Of a stretch of DNA of 64,000 bases, positions 51,986 through 60,379 are shown piece by piece. Each line of letters begins with the position of its first letter. Position 1 is the first letter of the stretch. Origin of the DNA: Allomuricauda ruestringensis DSM 13258 (GTDB lineage Bacteria > Bacteroidota > Bacteroidia > Flavobacteriales > Flavobacteriaceae); NCBI RefSeq assembly GCF_000224085.1, contig NC_015945.1, forward strand, positions 3,588,501 to 3,652,500, written 5' to 3'. A program made the position numbers and the translations under genes. Below the pieces are notes generated by a model that was not told the DNA's origin, searched no databases, and worked only from the letters and a program-made list of their open reading frames with translations.

Positions 51986-53437
51986 TTATTTGCCGTTGAT
52001 CAATCCGTTCCCTGTATTCTGCTGCTCCAAAGGTTTGGAAAGATCAATCAAAAAACCATTGATTACGGCGTGCGTCAACTTGCCATCTTTCTTTAAAAAG
52101 AAGTTTGGATTAATACCAGGTTGCAAGCTAAAGCTTTTTAGCTTAAATGCATCGTCCACCAATATTAAGGGAAAGTGTACGAATGCGCTTTTATCTGGCT
52201 TTTCTGTTTTAACATAGGCTACTCCGTCCTTCAAAAAACTCATGGGGTTTTCAACACGGTCCACTTTCGCCACCTTTGGTGGCACTACGGTATACCCTTT
52301 GGCATCAAAGGTTTTGTAGGCATAATAAGTGGATAAATCACCTTGATCCCCAACAGAACTTTTATAATAAAATTGATTGTGGTCCTTTAAATCTATTTCT
52401 TGGTTATAAATGCCAAGGTCAATAATGTACGCATCGCCCAAAAGTTCGTAGGTCACGTTGTCTATCTTTAAATCGAACAGCATTCGATCGTTGCGCGGTA
52501 TTTTCTCGTAATCTTCGGTGGGAATGCTTTTAAAAGATTCGTTCGCAATGGTGTATAATGCCGAAAGAATGGATACATAATTCAACTTGCGTATTTCTTG
52601 CTTCTCAGGGTCGCCCGGATATCCTCCAGATTCGATCAAAATTAAGCTGGTACCCCATTTGGCGATATTGTCCCCAAAAGCACGGGGTTCAAAATCATCG
52701 CTATAACGCCCTACTTGTCCAGGCGCGTAATTTTGTATGATGTTGTTCATAAACACAATCACCTTCATGGCATTGGAACGTACTTCGTTGATGTCCTTTT
52801 CGTAATTAAAAGCTGTAGCCAGATAGGAAATGGTCGCAGGCTTTTCGGTACGTTCTGCATTATAGTACTTGCTCTGATCGTGAAGGTTAAAGCCAAAATC
52901 GGCATCTAAACTATCTCTAAGCCTTTTTAATGTTTGACTTTCTGGGGATTGCAATCGTAAAGCATCTCTATTAATATCCACACCCAAGGCATTACGTCTT
53001 GTGAACACTTCTGCCCCATCTGGATTGAGCATGGGCAAAAAATGAAGCTTCAATTTGGAAAGAATCGCTTCTTTCTCCTCTTTGAACTCCGGGGCATCCA
53101 AAAAATTCAAGATATCAAAAATGGCTTGTGTGGCCGTTGGTTCATCCCCGTGCATTTGCGACCATAAAAATATATTACTGTCCCCTGAACCAATACTGAT
53201 AAGGTGTAAATCCCGACCTTGAATGGACTCCCCTACTTTTTGTATTTCAAATTTTGGGTTGGCCTTAAATTTTTGAATCAACGGCTGAATATCTGCATGT
53301 TTTATTCTTCGTTTCCCTATGCTCGATTCTTTATAATCCTCATAGGTCTCGTATAATTGGGAAGTCAATTCATCTTGTGCCTGCACGGTAAATGCCAGTA
53401 AGATGATTACCAAAGAAGGGAATAGTCTTTTTATCAT
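51986..53437 (-). CDS. M14-family zinc carboxypeptidase, exported
   Basis: 483 residues. Signal peptide 1-20 ending TVQAQ. The M14 domain fills about 55-330: zinc ligands His-x-x-Glu in SQMHGDEPTATQ (His 96, Glu 99 region), LPMLNPDGAEVFTRRNALGVDINRD-type block, FNLHDQS with the third zinc His, and ESGGYPGDPE for the catalytic Glu region. A C-terminal beta domain follows. It removes C-terminal residues from peptides or peptidoglycan stems. It begins two bases after the amidase stop codon, so the two act together, probably on cell-wall peptides. Confidence 0.92.
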   Translation of the reverse strand: MIKRLFPSLVIILLAFTVQAQDELTSQLYETYEDYKESSIGKRRIKHADIQPLIQKFKANPKFEIQKVGESIQGRDLHLISIGSGDSNIFLWSQMHGDEPTATQAIFDILNFLDAPEFKEEKEAILSKLKLHFLPMLNPDGAEVFTRRNALGVDINRDALRLQSPESQTLKRLRDSLDADFGFNLHDQSKYYNAERTEKPATISYLATAFNYEKDINEVRSNAMKVIVFMNNIIQNYAPGQVGRYSDDFEPRAFGDNIAKWGTSLILIESGGYPGDPEKQEIRKLNYVSILSALYTIANESFKSIPTEDYEKIPRNDRMLFDLKIDNVTYELLGDAYIIDLGIYNQEIDLKDHNQFYYKSSVGDQGDLSTYYAYKTFDAKGYTVVPPKVAKVDRVENPMSFLKDGVAYVKTEKPDKSAFVHFPLILVDDAFKLKSFSLQPGINPNFFLKKDGKLTHAVINGFLIDLSKPLEQQNTGNGLINGK

Positions 53438-53439
53438 GA

Positions 53440-54096
53440 TTATTTTGTTGGAACGGGCTTAAAGTTAAATTTTTTAGTGGCTTTTCGCACCTTTTGCACA
53501 AAATCCATTCCCGGGTCTGTTTTTTCGGTACGATAACCATCGTCCACTTCCAGCCAAAGCGAATGGTCTTCGAACAAGGTGTATTCTTGATGGCCTATGA
53601 CATAGTCAATATCATATTTTGATGCTAAGTAGTTCACTAAAAAAATATTGGATTTTAATTGTTGCTTGGTCAAGGGCTTTCCATCGGTGCCTCCAACATT
53701 TTCAATGCCAATGGCACAATGGTTCAACCCAATGGTGTGGCGTGCCATGGTGGTTTCGGGCATCAAGCGGTAAATAGTTCCGTCTTGGTCTACCAAAAAG
53801 TGTGCAGAAACATTAAGACCACTTACGTTTTCTATGTCCGGACGCCAGTTGGGCAAGGTAGACCGGTTAAAGGCTTCAAAAGATTTTTTAAGAGATGGAA
53901 TGGCGGTCCAATGCAGCACCACCATTTTTGGGGTTATTTCGGGGGTGTCTTGATCCAGTTCGTACCTGTTCAGCAGATATTCCTTGGTCAATTCAATACG
54001 TTGTTCATCAAAAATAATGGGGATGTCCACAATTTCTTTTTGAATTGAACACGCTCCTAGAGCTAATGCAAATACAATTAAGCTAATCTTCTTCAT
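53440..54096 (-). CDS. N-acetylmuramoyl-L-alanine amidase, lipoprotein
   Basis: 218 residues. SPII signal FALALGAC (lipid Cys 16). Amidase_2/PGRP-type domain (about 50-195): VVLHWTAIP with the first zinc His, SAHFLVDQDGTIYRLMPE, MARHTIGLNHCAIGIENVGG with a second His, and DYVIGHQEY, which carries the third ligand region. It cleaves the bond between muramic acid and the stem peptide. First gene of a unit with the M14 peptidase. The IS110 copy lies only 65 bases upstream and may have displaced its promoter. Confidence 0.9.
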   Translation of the reverse strand: MKKISLIVFALALGACSIQKEIVDIPIIFDEQRIELTKEYLLNRYELDQDTPEITPKMVVLHWTAIPSLKKSFEAFNRSTLPNWRPDIENVSGLNVSAHFLVDQDGTIYRLMPETTMARHTIGLNHCAIGIENVGGTDGKPLTKQQLKSNIFLVNYLASKYDIDYVIGHQEYTLFEDHSLWLEVDDGYRTEKTDPGMDFVQKVRKATKKFNFKPVPTK

Positions 54097-54161
54097 CAGG
54101 TAAATTTATTGAACTCGTAGTGCATTAAATAATTTTATTTTGAACACAGTCAATTCGATTT

Positions 54162-55148
54162 CTATGACGCAACCAAACGATTTTGATAAAAAGCTTGGTT
54201 TTTTATTAGTGCAAAAATAAGGTGGATGATTTTGTTCCTTACGGCGTTTAAGACACTCATTTTGTTTTTGCCCTCATTTACCTTTCTCTTGTAATAAAGG
54301 GCCAGGTCATTTTCTAACCTGATAGCGCTCATTGCACCAAGGTGCAATAATTTTTTCAACGATTTATCAGCTAAGTTCGACACCCTGTTCCGCCCAAATA
54401 TAGATGTTCCGGAGGTGTTTTGAAAAGGTGCCACACCACAGTAACAAGCTAATTTCCTTGGTTGGGTTATGCTCTTAAATTCATTTGTCTTCACAAGAAT
54501 GTTCCAGCACAGGACATCGCCAACACCGGGAATGGATTTTAATTGCCTGCTCAATGTATTTAGCTTGGTGTCCGATTTCAGAAGGGCCCTGACCTGCTGT
54601 TCAATGGCCTTTACTTGAACAGTCAATTCTTTGATCAATCTGTTGTTCTGTTCAATTATGTGCTTGGCCAATTTTTGATTCCCAAGAACCATTAATTCTT
54701 TGTTCTTGGTCTTTAGTTGTTTTCTTTGGTTGATTCTAAAACCTCTCTCGGACAAAAGGATCTGAAGGTCTTCGATAACGTTTCTCTTTTGGACATAGGT
54801 TTTGGTCTCAGTGTAGTTCTTCTTTATAAAATGTGCAATTCTAACAGCATCTACTTTATCGTTTTTGCCCCTGACAAGTCCAAGGCTCCGCTTTAAGTGC
54901 AACGGATTTACCACATAAAAATCACAATCCATATCAGCAAGGACACTCATTAACGACCAAGTATATTTCCCTGTGTTCTCAGCACAGATATGATAGCTTA
55001 TGTTCTCTTCCAACAGGGCATTAAAGAACCGGGCTATATCCTTTTCCCTGTTTTTGACAATAAAAGATCTTGACCGCTCACTGAGCAGGCAAATGTCCAA
55101 AGTATCTTTACTCACATCGATACCTATAAAATTCAGTTCTGTTTCCAT
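54162..55148 (-). CDS. IS110-family transposase
   Basis: 328 residues, complete. The N-terminal RuvC-like DEDD domain has Asp 11 (GIDVSKDTLDI), Glu 57 (CAENTGKYTW), Asp 97 and Asp 100 (GKNDKVDAVRIA). A coiled-coil region (about 125-200) precedes the HhH-like SIPGVGDVL and the C-terminal transposase_20 domain with the catalytic Ser 246 in FQNTSGTSIFGR. All catalytic residues are present, so the element is probably active. IS110 enzymes recombine DNA under direction of an RNA transcribed from the element's noncoding end. Confidence 0.95.
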   Translation of the reverse strand: METELNFIGIDVSKDTLDICLLSERSRSFIVKNREKDIARFFNALLEENISYHICAENTGKYTWSLMSVLADMDCDFYVVNPLHLKRSLGLVRGKNDKVDAVRIAHFIKKNYTETKTYVQKRNVIEDLQILLSERGFRINQRKQLKTKNKELMVLGNQKLAKHIIEQNNRLIKELTVQVKAIEQQVRALLKSDTKLNTLSRQLKSIPGVGDVLCWNILVKTNEFKSITQPRKLACYCGVAPFQNTSGTSIFGRNRVSNLADKSLKKLLHLGAMSAIRLENDLALYYKRKVNEGKNKMSVLNAVRNKIIHLIFALIKNQAFYQNRLVAS

Positions 55149-55330
55149 ATCTTTGGTTTAAGTGAAAAAATGATAAGCTCAACTCCTTAATAATGGGATC
55201 TGGGTCCCGAATTTCTAATTTGAGTTTATTATCAAAGCGGAAGAAATCTAAATCGAATTATAAGCTCTAAAACTTGGAGTGAATTGATAGTGTATTTCTT
55301 CCGTTTTTAAATATAATATTTCAAAGCACC
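55149..55330 (-). ncRNA. Putative bridge (seek) RNA of the IS110 element
   Basis: The 5' noncoding end of the IS, read on the minus strand, can form a long hairpin: CGGAAGAAAT pairs with ATTTCTTCCG (plus-strand 55294-55303 and 55238-55247), with an inner stem ATCAATTCACTCC / GAGCTTATAATTCGAT-like and a loop near CAAGTTTTAG. A smaller hairpin GGGACCCAGATCCC follows (near 55197-55210). Position and structure agree with known IS110 bridge RNAs; the sequence was not compared with any known RNA. Confidence 0.4.
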
Positions 55331-55365
55331 AATCTAAAGGAGTGAAATTTTGCAAAAAAAATTTT

Positions 55366-55460
55366 GTATCGAGAATTAAGTTTTCAAAGAAAAAGGGCTG
55401 TTCTCGATACTCATTTTCTACACTTTGTTTCGAAAATAAACTCGAACTGACGAGTTTTTC
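55366..55460. repeat. Dispersed palindromic repeats, family A, two units
   Basis: TATCGAGAATT begins one unit at 55367, and GTTCTCGATACTC followed by AACTCGAACTGACG forms a second from about 55400 to 55452. It lies beside the IS110 noncoding end. Confidence 0.65.
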
Positions 55461-55471
55461 ATAAAAATCTA

Positions 55472-55894
55472 CTACTGTTTTATTGAGTCAATAGGAACGG
55501 CATAACAGATAATCATTTTTTTTCTGCCCCATTCCCGTGCTTTTTTCACATCTTTCCCCATGTAAATGTCTATTCGGTTGCGCCAGCGATAATGCATTTT
55601 GTCCTTTACATAAAAGGTGTCTGGAAAGGTATCTATTTTTACCATGGTGTTATGAGTGAGCCCCATCTTAATAAGGTCTCGCGAAACCGCTATGCTTTTC
55701 ATCCCTGGTTTTAAGGTGTCTCCCCATGCCGCTACGGATGGATCAATGCTATCCGTTTGCCAAAACACAGAATTGTAGGCCGATGCGGTGACTTCATGGC
55801 CGTACCATTTATATTTTGCAGGTGGTTCCACAGGTGCTTTCCTTTGGGAACACCCCATCAAAATTAGAAATGCTATAAAGGGCCATCTTTTCAA
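55472..55894 (-). CDS. 3D-domain (double-psi barrel) lipoprotein
   Basis: 140 residues. SPII signal ILMGC (lipid Cys 15). A 3D domain (about 35-125): VTASAYNS at the start, AWGDTLKPGMKSIAVSRDL with conserved Gly-Asp, FYVKDKM.YRW and RIDIYMGKDVKKAREWG, which has the Asp and the W-G of the family. The fold is shared with lytic transglycosylase MltA domains and RlpA-like barrels, so peptidoglycan binding or cleavage is likely. Its start overlaps the stop of the gene before it (ATGA). Confidence 0.85.
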   Translation of the reverse strand: MKRWPFIAFLILMGCSQRKAPVEPPAKYKWYGHEVTASAYNSVFWQTDSIDPSVAAWGDTLKPGMKSIAVSRDLIKMGLTHNTMVKIDTFPDTFYVKDKMHYRWRNRIDIYMGKDVKKAREWGRKKMIICYAVPIDSIKQ

Positions 55895-57378
55895 TACAAT
55901 ACATTTTCTAAGACCATAATATCCACATTATTGTTCTTCCAACGTTCGGTCAAAACTTTAGGAACTGGAGTAAAGCCTAAAGTTAAGGAGCTTAAAACAA
56001 TATCCTCGTCGCCATCGTTATCAATATCCGAGGTATCCATTAAAAACCAGCGTGCCATAGAGGGATCTTGCAAAATGTTTGTGGTAAATTCAAAACTGTC
56101 GGAATCTTTATTTTCAAGATATACAAAAGTGAGTTCTGGAAATTCTTGATAGTTGGGAAATGTACTGATCAGGGCAAAATCAAGGTCTCCATCTTGATCA
56201 AAATCACGAGATAGTACCCGTGTTGCGCCGTGCATGGGGTAAAAGAAGGCTTCGGCGTAGGTATTATCACCATTGCTCAGGTAAATCCGCATGCCATGGT
56301 AGGGTTTGTGCACATAGGAAATGTCTGCATTATCGCCTTGTACTGTAATAATATCTTCCAGACCATCGCCATTGTAATCCACAAACTCAAACCAGCTGGT
56401 TCCAAAAACAGGACTAAACTCCAAAATATTTTCTGCTTCAAAAACTAGGTTTTCTGTTTGATAGAAAACGGTAATACTCTCTCTGCTTTGGGTCATTAAT
56501 GCCACAATGTCTTTTTTGCCATCTTGGTTCATGTCCTTGATCACGGTTTTAATGGCTCCTGGAAGATTGAGCAATATTTTCTTGTCGTAACCACCAGAAT
56601 CATTTACCATCATAAGCGATAATTGCCCCGACTCATTGCCAAACTCACTGACGATAAGTTCATTTGAACCATCATTATTAAGATCTTCCAAAAGTGTATG
56701 TACTGGTCTATGAAAATCATGGCCCATCGAGAGGGTATCTTTACCCACTTTTCTAATCATTTTTCCTCTTACCAATTCGGAAGGACGAATAATACCTACC
56801 TCACTGATAATTTCCATGGAATCTTTTTTGTTGTACCAAGTTATGGGGCTTTTTCCTTTATAAATTGGAGTGGATTCTTCTTCATCCAAGTTGAAGGTCC
56901 CCAAGTTTCCTGAAAGGTCACCATAATATATCTCGTTATCCTTGTCCAAAAATTCCAGATAAGTGACCATGGCCCCATTTTTATCATCCAAGGAATAGGT
57001 TTTGGTCTTAAATTGTGCGAGAGTGTCGGTTTGTGGCATGGGTATAGCTTCCAAATGTTCTGGGGCATTGGATACAATATAGGTTTCCAGTTGTGCCCAC
57101 TCTTTGAGCGTGATTTTGGGTCGAAAACCATCTTCTACCACATTGTTGTCTTGGTACAAGCCTTCCACTTCCATACGCTCCACCATGGCGGGGAGTACAT
57201 ATTCTTTCCAAACATTCTTGGGCAATGCATCAATCTTGGGCGGTAGGTGACAATTGGCACAGTATTTAGAATAGAGTTGCGCTTCTTTTGGTTCTGGCTT
57301 TTCCTTTTTACAGGAACCCATCAAAATAAGGAACGCAAAAGAGAATAAGGGATAAAGAATTACCGGTTTGTTTGGCAT
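55891..57378 (-). CDS. Lipoprotein with cytochrome c motif and FG-GAP/VCBS repeats
   Basis: 495 residues. SPII signal LILMGSC (Cys 23). A haem c motif CANCH at 40-44 lies in a short cytochrome c-like domain (to about 115), with a possible Met ligand in VLPAMVERM. It is followed by a beta-propeller of FG-GAP/VCBS type (about 130-490): LLEDLNNDGSNELIVSEFG, VIKDMNQDGKKDIVAL, FVDYNGDGLEDIITV, RDFDQDGDLDFALIS and SDIDNDGDEDIVLSS are calcium-binding repeats. Probably an outer-membrane redox or binding protein. Translationally coupled to the 3D-domain gene. Confidence 0.85.
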   Translation of the reverse strand: MPNKPVILYPLFSFAFLILMGSCKKEKPEPKEAQLYSKYCANCHLPPKIDALPKNVWKEYVLPAMVERMEVEGLYQDNNVVEDGFRPKITLKEWAQLETYIVSNAPEHLEAIPMPQTDTLAQFKTKTYSLDDKNGAMVTYLEFLDKDNEIYYGDLSGNLGTFNLDEEESTPIYKGKSPITWYNKKDSMEIISEVGIIRPSELVRGKMIRKVGKDTLSMGHDFHRPVHTLLEDLNNDGSNELIVSEFGNESGQLSLMMVNDSGGYDKKILLNLPGAIKTVIKDMNQDGKKDIVALMTQSRESITVFYQTENLVFEAENILEFSPVFGTSWFEFVDYNGDGLEDIITVQGDNADISYVHKPYHGMRIYLSNGDNTYAEAFFYPMHGATRVLSRDFDQDGDLDFALISTFPNYQEFPELTFVYLENKDSDSFEFTTNILQDPSMARWFLMDTSDIDNDGDEDIVLSSLTLGFTPVPKVLTERWKNNNVDIMVLENVLY

Positions 57379-57413
57379 TGGCTGGTTAGGGTCTCGGGGT
57401 TTTTGTGAACGTT

Positions 57414-58286
57414 TTAGTTGGGCAATGGGACATAGGTGTCGTCGTTCTCCATCATAACAAAAGTTTTATTGCCCCAAGCTTGCTTTGCTTGTTCCAATTT
57501 TTCTTTGCTGGAGGAAACAAAATTCCAATAAATATAACGTTCCTCGGGAAAAGGTTCACCTCCGAACAACAATAAATGCGTATTTGGTTTTAGTTTGATG
57601 TTGCAAGTGTCCTCGACTTTGGAGACCAAAATATTACCTTCTCCCACCGTTTCACCACAGGCTTCAATACTACCTTCTACAATGCAAATGCCGATTTCTC
57701 CTTTTAAACTGCCGTTGACATTGAGCGTGTAGGCTTCTTTGGCTTTTACCTCGACCATAAACAGATTGGAATGCACGGGCACAGGTGATTTTTTTCCGTA
57801 ACTCTCACCGGCGACCAATTTAAATTTGGTATTGCCATCAGTCCATTTGGGAATATCTTTTTCATCAATATGGTGGAATTGGGGTTCCATATCCTCGAGT
57901 TCCTTCGGTAAGGCTACCCAAATCTGATAACCGTGAGCGGTAAAGGTGTTGCCATTGCGCATATCGGGTGGGGTTCTTTCGGTGTGCGTTACCCCCTTCC
58001 CGGCCGTCATCCAGTTCACGGAGCCAGGTCTTATCCGTTGATGGGTGCCAAGGCTGTCCTCGTGGATAATTTCCCCCTCCAACATAAATGTTAACGTGGA
58101 CAAGCCCATGTGCGGATGCTGATTCACATCCATGTATTTTTCAGGCCCTAACTGCGTAGGACCCATATGGTCTATAAAAATAAAGGGGCCGATCATGCGC
58201 TTTTTACGGAAAGGAATCAGTCTTCCCACTAAAAAATCACCAATATCCCTACTCCGTTCCTCAATGATCAATCCGATGTTGGACAT
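57414..58286 (-). CDS. Pirin-family protein
   Basis: 290 residues, bicupin. The N-terminal cupin has the family metal site: PFIFIDHMGPTQLG, HPHMGLSTLTFMLEGEIIHEDSLG and VNWMTAGKGVTHTER. The C-terminal cupin (about 175-280) includes LLLFGGEPFPEERYIYWNFVSS. Some pirins are quercetin dioxygenases and others regulators; the role here is unknown. Alone, 36 bases downstream come the cytochrome/FG-GAP gene on the same strand; the next gene on the other side is divergent. Confidence 0.93.
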   Translation of the reverse strand: MSNIGLIIEERSRDIGDFLVGRLIPFRKKRMIGPFIFIDHMGPTQLGPEKYMDVNQHPHMGLSTLTFMLEGEIIHEDSLGTHQRIRPGSVNWMTAGKGVTHTERTPPDMRNGNTFTAHGYQIWVALPKELEDMEPQFHHIDEKDIPKWTDGNTKFKLVAGESYGKKSPVPVHSNLFMVEVKAKEAYTLNVNGSLKGEIGICIVEGSIEACGETVGEGNILVSKVEDTCNIKLKPNTHLLLFGGEPFPEERYIYWNFVSSSKEKLEQAKQAWGNKTFVMMENDDTYVPLPN

Positions 58287-58336
58287 GTATAATTGTTTAT
58301 ATTTAGATGCAGAAAGTTACAAATACATCCTATACC

Positions 58337-59671
58337 ATGAAACTACTTAAGCGTGTTTTGCTACTCCTTCTTGTTGTAATCGGAGTGGTTGTTTACCTGA
58401 ATTACCCCAAATTGAACATTATTTCCGGATATGCTGCCAAAAATGTAGCATCTGGAGTTTATGTGGCCGATCGTTCAGCGGCCAGCATGAACCAATACGA
58501 TAATAGTGCTCCCTTGATTGAAATTGCTTCGACAGAGGTAAATAAAAACGAGGAATCCGCCTCTTCAACCGTTTATGGTTTGATGAAGCGTACAGCGGTA
58601 TATCGCGATGGATTGGGAGCCGTTTTGATCAATGATGACTATGACCCTCAAGCATTGACCATCCGACCAGAAAGAAACCAAACTCCTGATACCATTCCCT
58701 ATCCCTACGGACAAGCAGCTCCGTTGGACACGATACTTCCAGAAGTGGATATGGACCAAATCAATAAGGCGATGGCCATGGCGTTCTCGGAACCCGAAAC
58801 GCAAAAAACGCGTACGCTGCTAATTTTGTACAAGGGACAGTTGATTGCCGAAAGATATATTAATGGTTTTGATAAGGACACCCCTATTTTGGGTTGGTCC
58901 ATGACCAAAAGTGTGTTGGCTACTTGCTACGGTATTTTGGAACATCAAGGTAAGTTGGAAATGGACTGGCCCGCGCCTATTCCTGAATGGAAAGATGATG
59001 AAAGAAAAAACATTACTTTGAACCATTTGTTACGTATGCAAAGTGGGTTGGAATGGGAAGAGGATTATTCGGGGATATCCGATGTTACCCGAATGCTTTT
59101 TTTGGACAGTGATATGACCCAAGCGCAACGAGACAAAAAAGCGATAGCCAAACCAACCGAGGTTTGGAACTATTCTTCTGGAACTACCAATTTGTTGTCT
59201 GGAATCTTAAGACAACAGTTTAGAAGTCATCAAGAATATTTGGACTTCCCCTACTCAGCCTTGATTGATAAAATCGGGATGTACTCTATGGTTTTGGAAG
59301 CAGATATTGCCGGGAACTACGTAGGGTCTTCCTATGCGTGGGCCAGTACAAGGGACTGGGCCCGTTTCGGACAGTTGCATTTAGATAAGGGCAATTGGAA
59401 CGGAGAACAATTGTTTGATTCCACTTGGGTGGATTACATCACCAAGCCTACGATTAATTCTGATGGCACTTATGGCGCACACTTTTGGTTGAACGCCGAA
59501 GGAAAGTATCCCGATGTACCCCGAGATATGTTTTCTTGTAACGGTTTTGAAGGACAGCATGTATTTATGATTCCTTCCAAAGACTTGGTCGTTGTACGAA
59601 CCGGTTTGGCCGAGGAACCGTATTTCGACGTCAATGGGGTGCTGTCAAACATCGTAAAAGCAGTACCTTAA
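58337..59671 (+). CDS. Exported serine hydrolase, beta-lactamase family
   Basis: 444 residues from the ATG at 58337 (an in-frame ATG ten codons earlier is less likely). An N-terminal membrane anchor (LLKRVLLLLLVVIGVVVYL) precedes the hydrolase domain (about 130-440): SMTK as the SxxK motif, YSSGTTN as the Tyr motif, WASTRDWARFGQLHLD, and GFEGQH for the third motif. This arrangement is like 6-aminohexanoate-dimer hydrolase (NylB) and EstB-type enzymes. Divergent from pirin. Third serine hydrolase of this family within 16 kb. Confidence 0.87.
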   Translation: MKLLKRVLLLLLVVIGVVVYLNYPKLNIISGYAAKNVASGVYVADRSAASMNQYDNSAPLIEIASTEVNKNEESASSTVYGLMKRTAVYRDGLGAVLINDDYDPQALTIRPERNQTPDTIPYPYGQAAPLDTILPEVDMDQINKAMAMAFSEPETQKTRTLLILYKGQLIAERYINGFDKDTPILGWSMTKSVLATCYGILEHQGKLEMDWPAPIPEWKDDERKNITLNHLLRMQSGLEWEEDYSGISDVTRMLFLDSDMTQAQRDKKAIAKPTEVWNYSSGTTNLLSGILRQQFRSHQEYLDFPYSALIDKIGMYSMVLEADIAGNYVGSSYAWASTRDWARFGQLHLDKGNWNGEQLFDSTWVDYITKPTINSDGTYGAHFWLNAEGKYPDVPRDMFSCNGFEGQHVFMIPSKDLVVVRTGLAEEPYFDVNGVLSNIVKAVP

Positions 59672-59716
59672 ATCGATGAGACATACTAAAATTCCAAAAA
59701 AACCACAGGATTAGGA

Positions 59717-59862
59717 CACTTCACAACAATAATTTCGTTTACGGGAATGCTCGTGGTAGTTTTACCATGTAATAAAAAACGAAAGTAATTTTTTCATTTT
59801 CATATAGTGTTCTCGTAAAAGAGTCTTGACCATAACGGCAGGGCTCTTTTCTATTTGGGGCT
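59717..59862 (+). repeat. Duplicated intergenic unit, copy 1 (hairpin-ended, possible small RNA)
   Basis: Begins CACTTCACAACAATAATTTC. The last 82 bases (59781-59862) are identical but for one base to 60171-60252. They contain CATATAGTGTTCTCG and the hairpin AAAAGAGTC / GGCTCTTTT, with the loop TTGACCATAACGGCAG between the stems. It lies 46 bases after a serine hydrolase gene and could act as its terminator. Confidence 0.6.
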
Positions 59863-59907
59863 ACCCTGAACTTTCAGCCTGACACAAAATTCACTAATTC
59901 AGTGCTA

Positions 59908-60048
59908 TGTCATTCTGAGCTTGGCGAAGAATCTCAATCTTGAATCAAGAATCAGGAGCCAGGACAAGGCAAAAGGTTCTTATTGTCATTTCGAGCGCAG
60001 TCGAGAAATCTAGATTTTTCAGGGGTTACAAGCCTAAAGAATGACGAT
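59908..60048. repeat. Dispersed repeats, family B, two units
   Basis: TGTCATTCTGAGCTTGGCG (59908) and TGTCATTTCGAGCGCAGTCG (59984) begin two units; the second ends AAAGAATGACG. They separate the two copies of the duplicated hairpin unit. Confidence 0.6.
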
Positions 60049-60107
60049 TGCCAAGGCAATAACTAACCAAAAAAACAAGAAACACCCAGCTGACAACACT
60101 ATCTCTT

Positions 60108-60252
60108 CACTTCACAACAATAATTTCACTGGTGTGGAGTTGCGGGGTACTTTTACATTGTAATTAATCAGAAAGTAATTTTTTCATTTTCATATAGTGT
60201 TCTCGTAAAAGAGTCTTGACCATAACGGCAGGACTCTTTTCTATTTGGGGCT
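60108..60252 (+). repeat. Duplicated intergenic unit, copy 2
   Basis: Same start as copy 1 (CACTTCACAACAATAATTTC), a diverged middle (60128-60170) and an almost identical 82-base end. In this copy the hairpin is perfect over nine pairs: AAAAGAGTC / GACTCTTTT. No gene is seen between 60253 and 60379. Confidence 0.6.
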
Positions 60253-60379
60253 GTTCTTCAAATTTGTTTCAGGATTTCATTATAAATGGATTCCAACGTA
60301 ATAAAAACTATTCATTGTTCCTTGTCGTCTGATACTGATTTCAAAAATCACACAAATATTATAGCAGATAATCTTATGT

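Larger units (their letters stand above)
54110..55330 (-). mobile_element. IS110-family insertion sequence (ends estimated)
   Basis: Consists of the transposase gene (54162-55148) and a structured noncoding end of about 180 bases upstream of it. The right flank is a family A palindromic repeat (55366-55460), a usual kind of IS110 target. No terminal inverted repeats are expected for the IS110 group, and I see no target duplication, so the exact ends are uncertain by some tens of bases. It lies between the amidase gene and the 3D-domain gene, all on one strand. Confidence 0.8.

Noticed and set aside
54097..55340. Terminal inverted repeats and target duplication for the IS110 copy
   Set aside because: None could be found; the family does not need them, so exact ends stay undefined.
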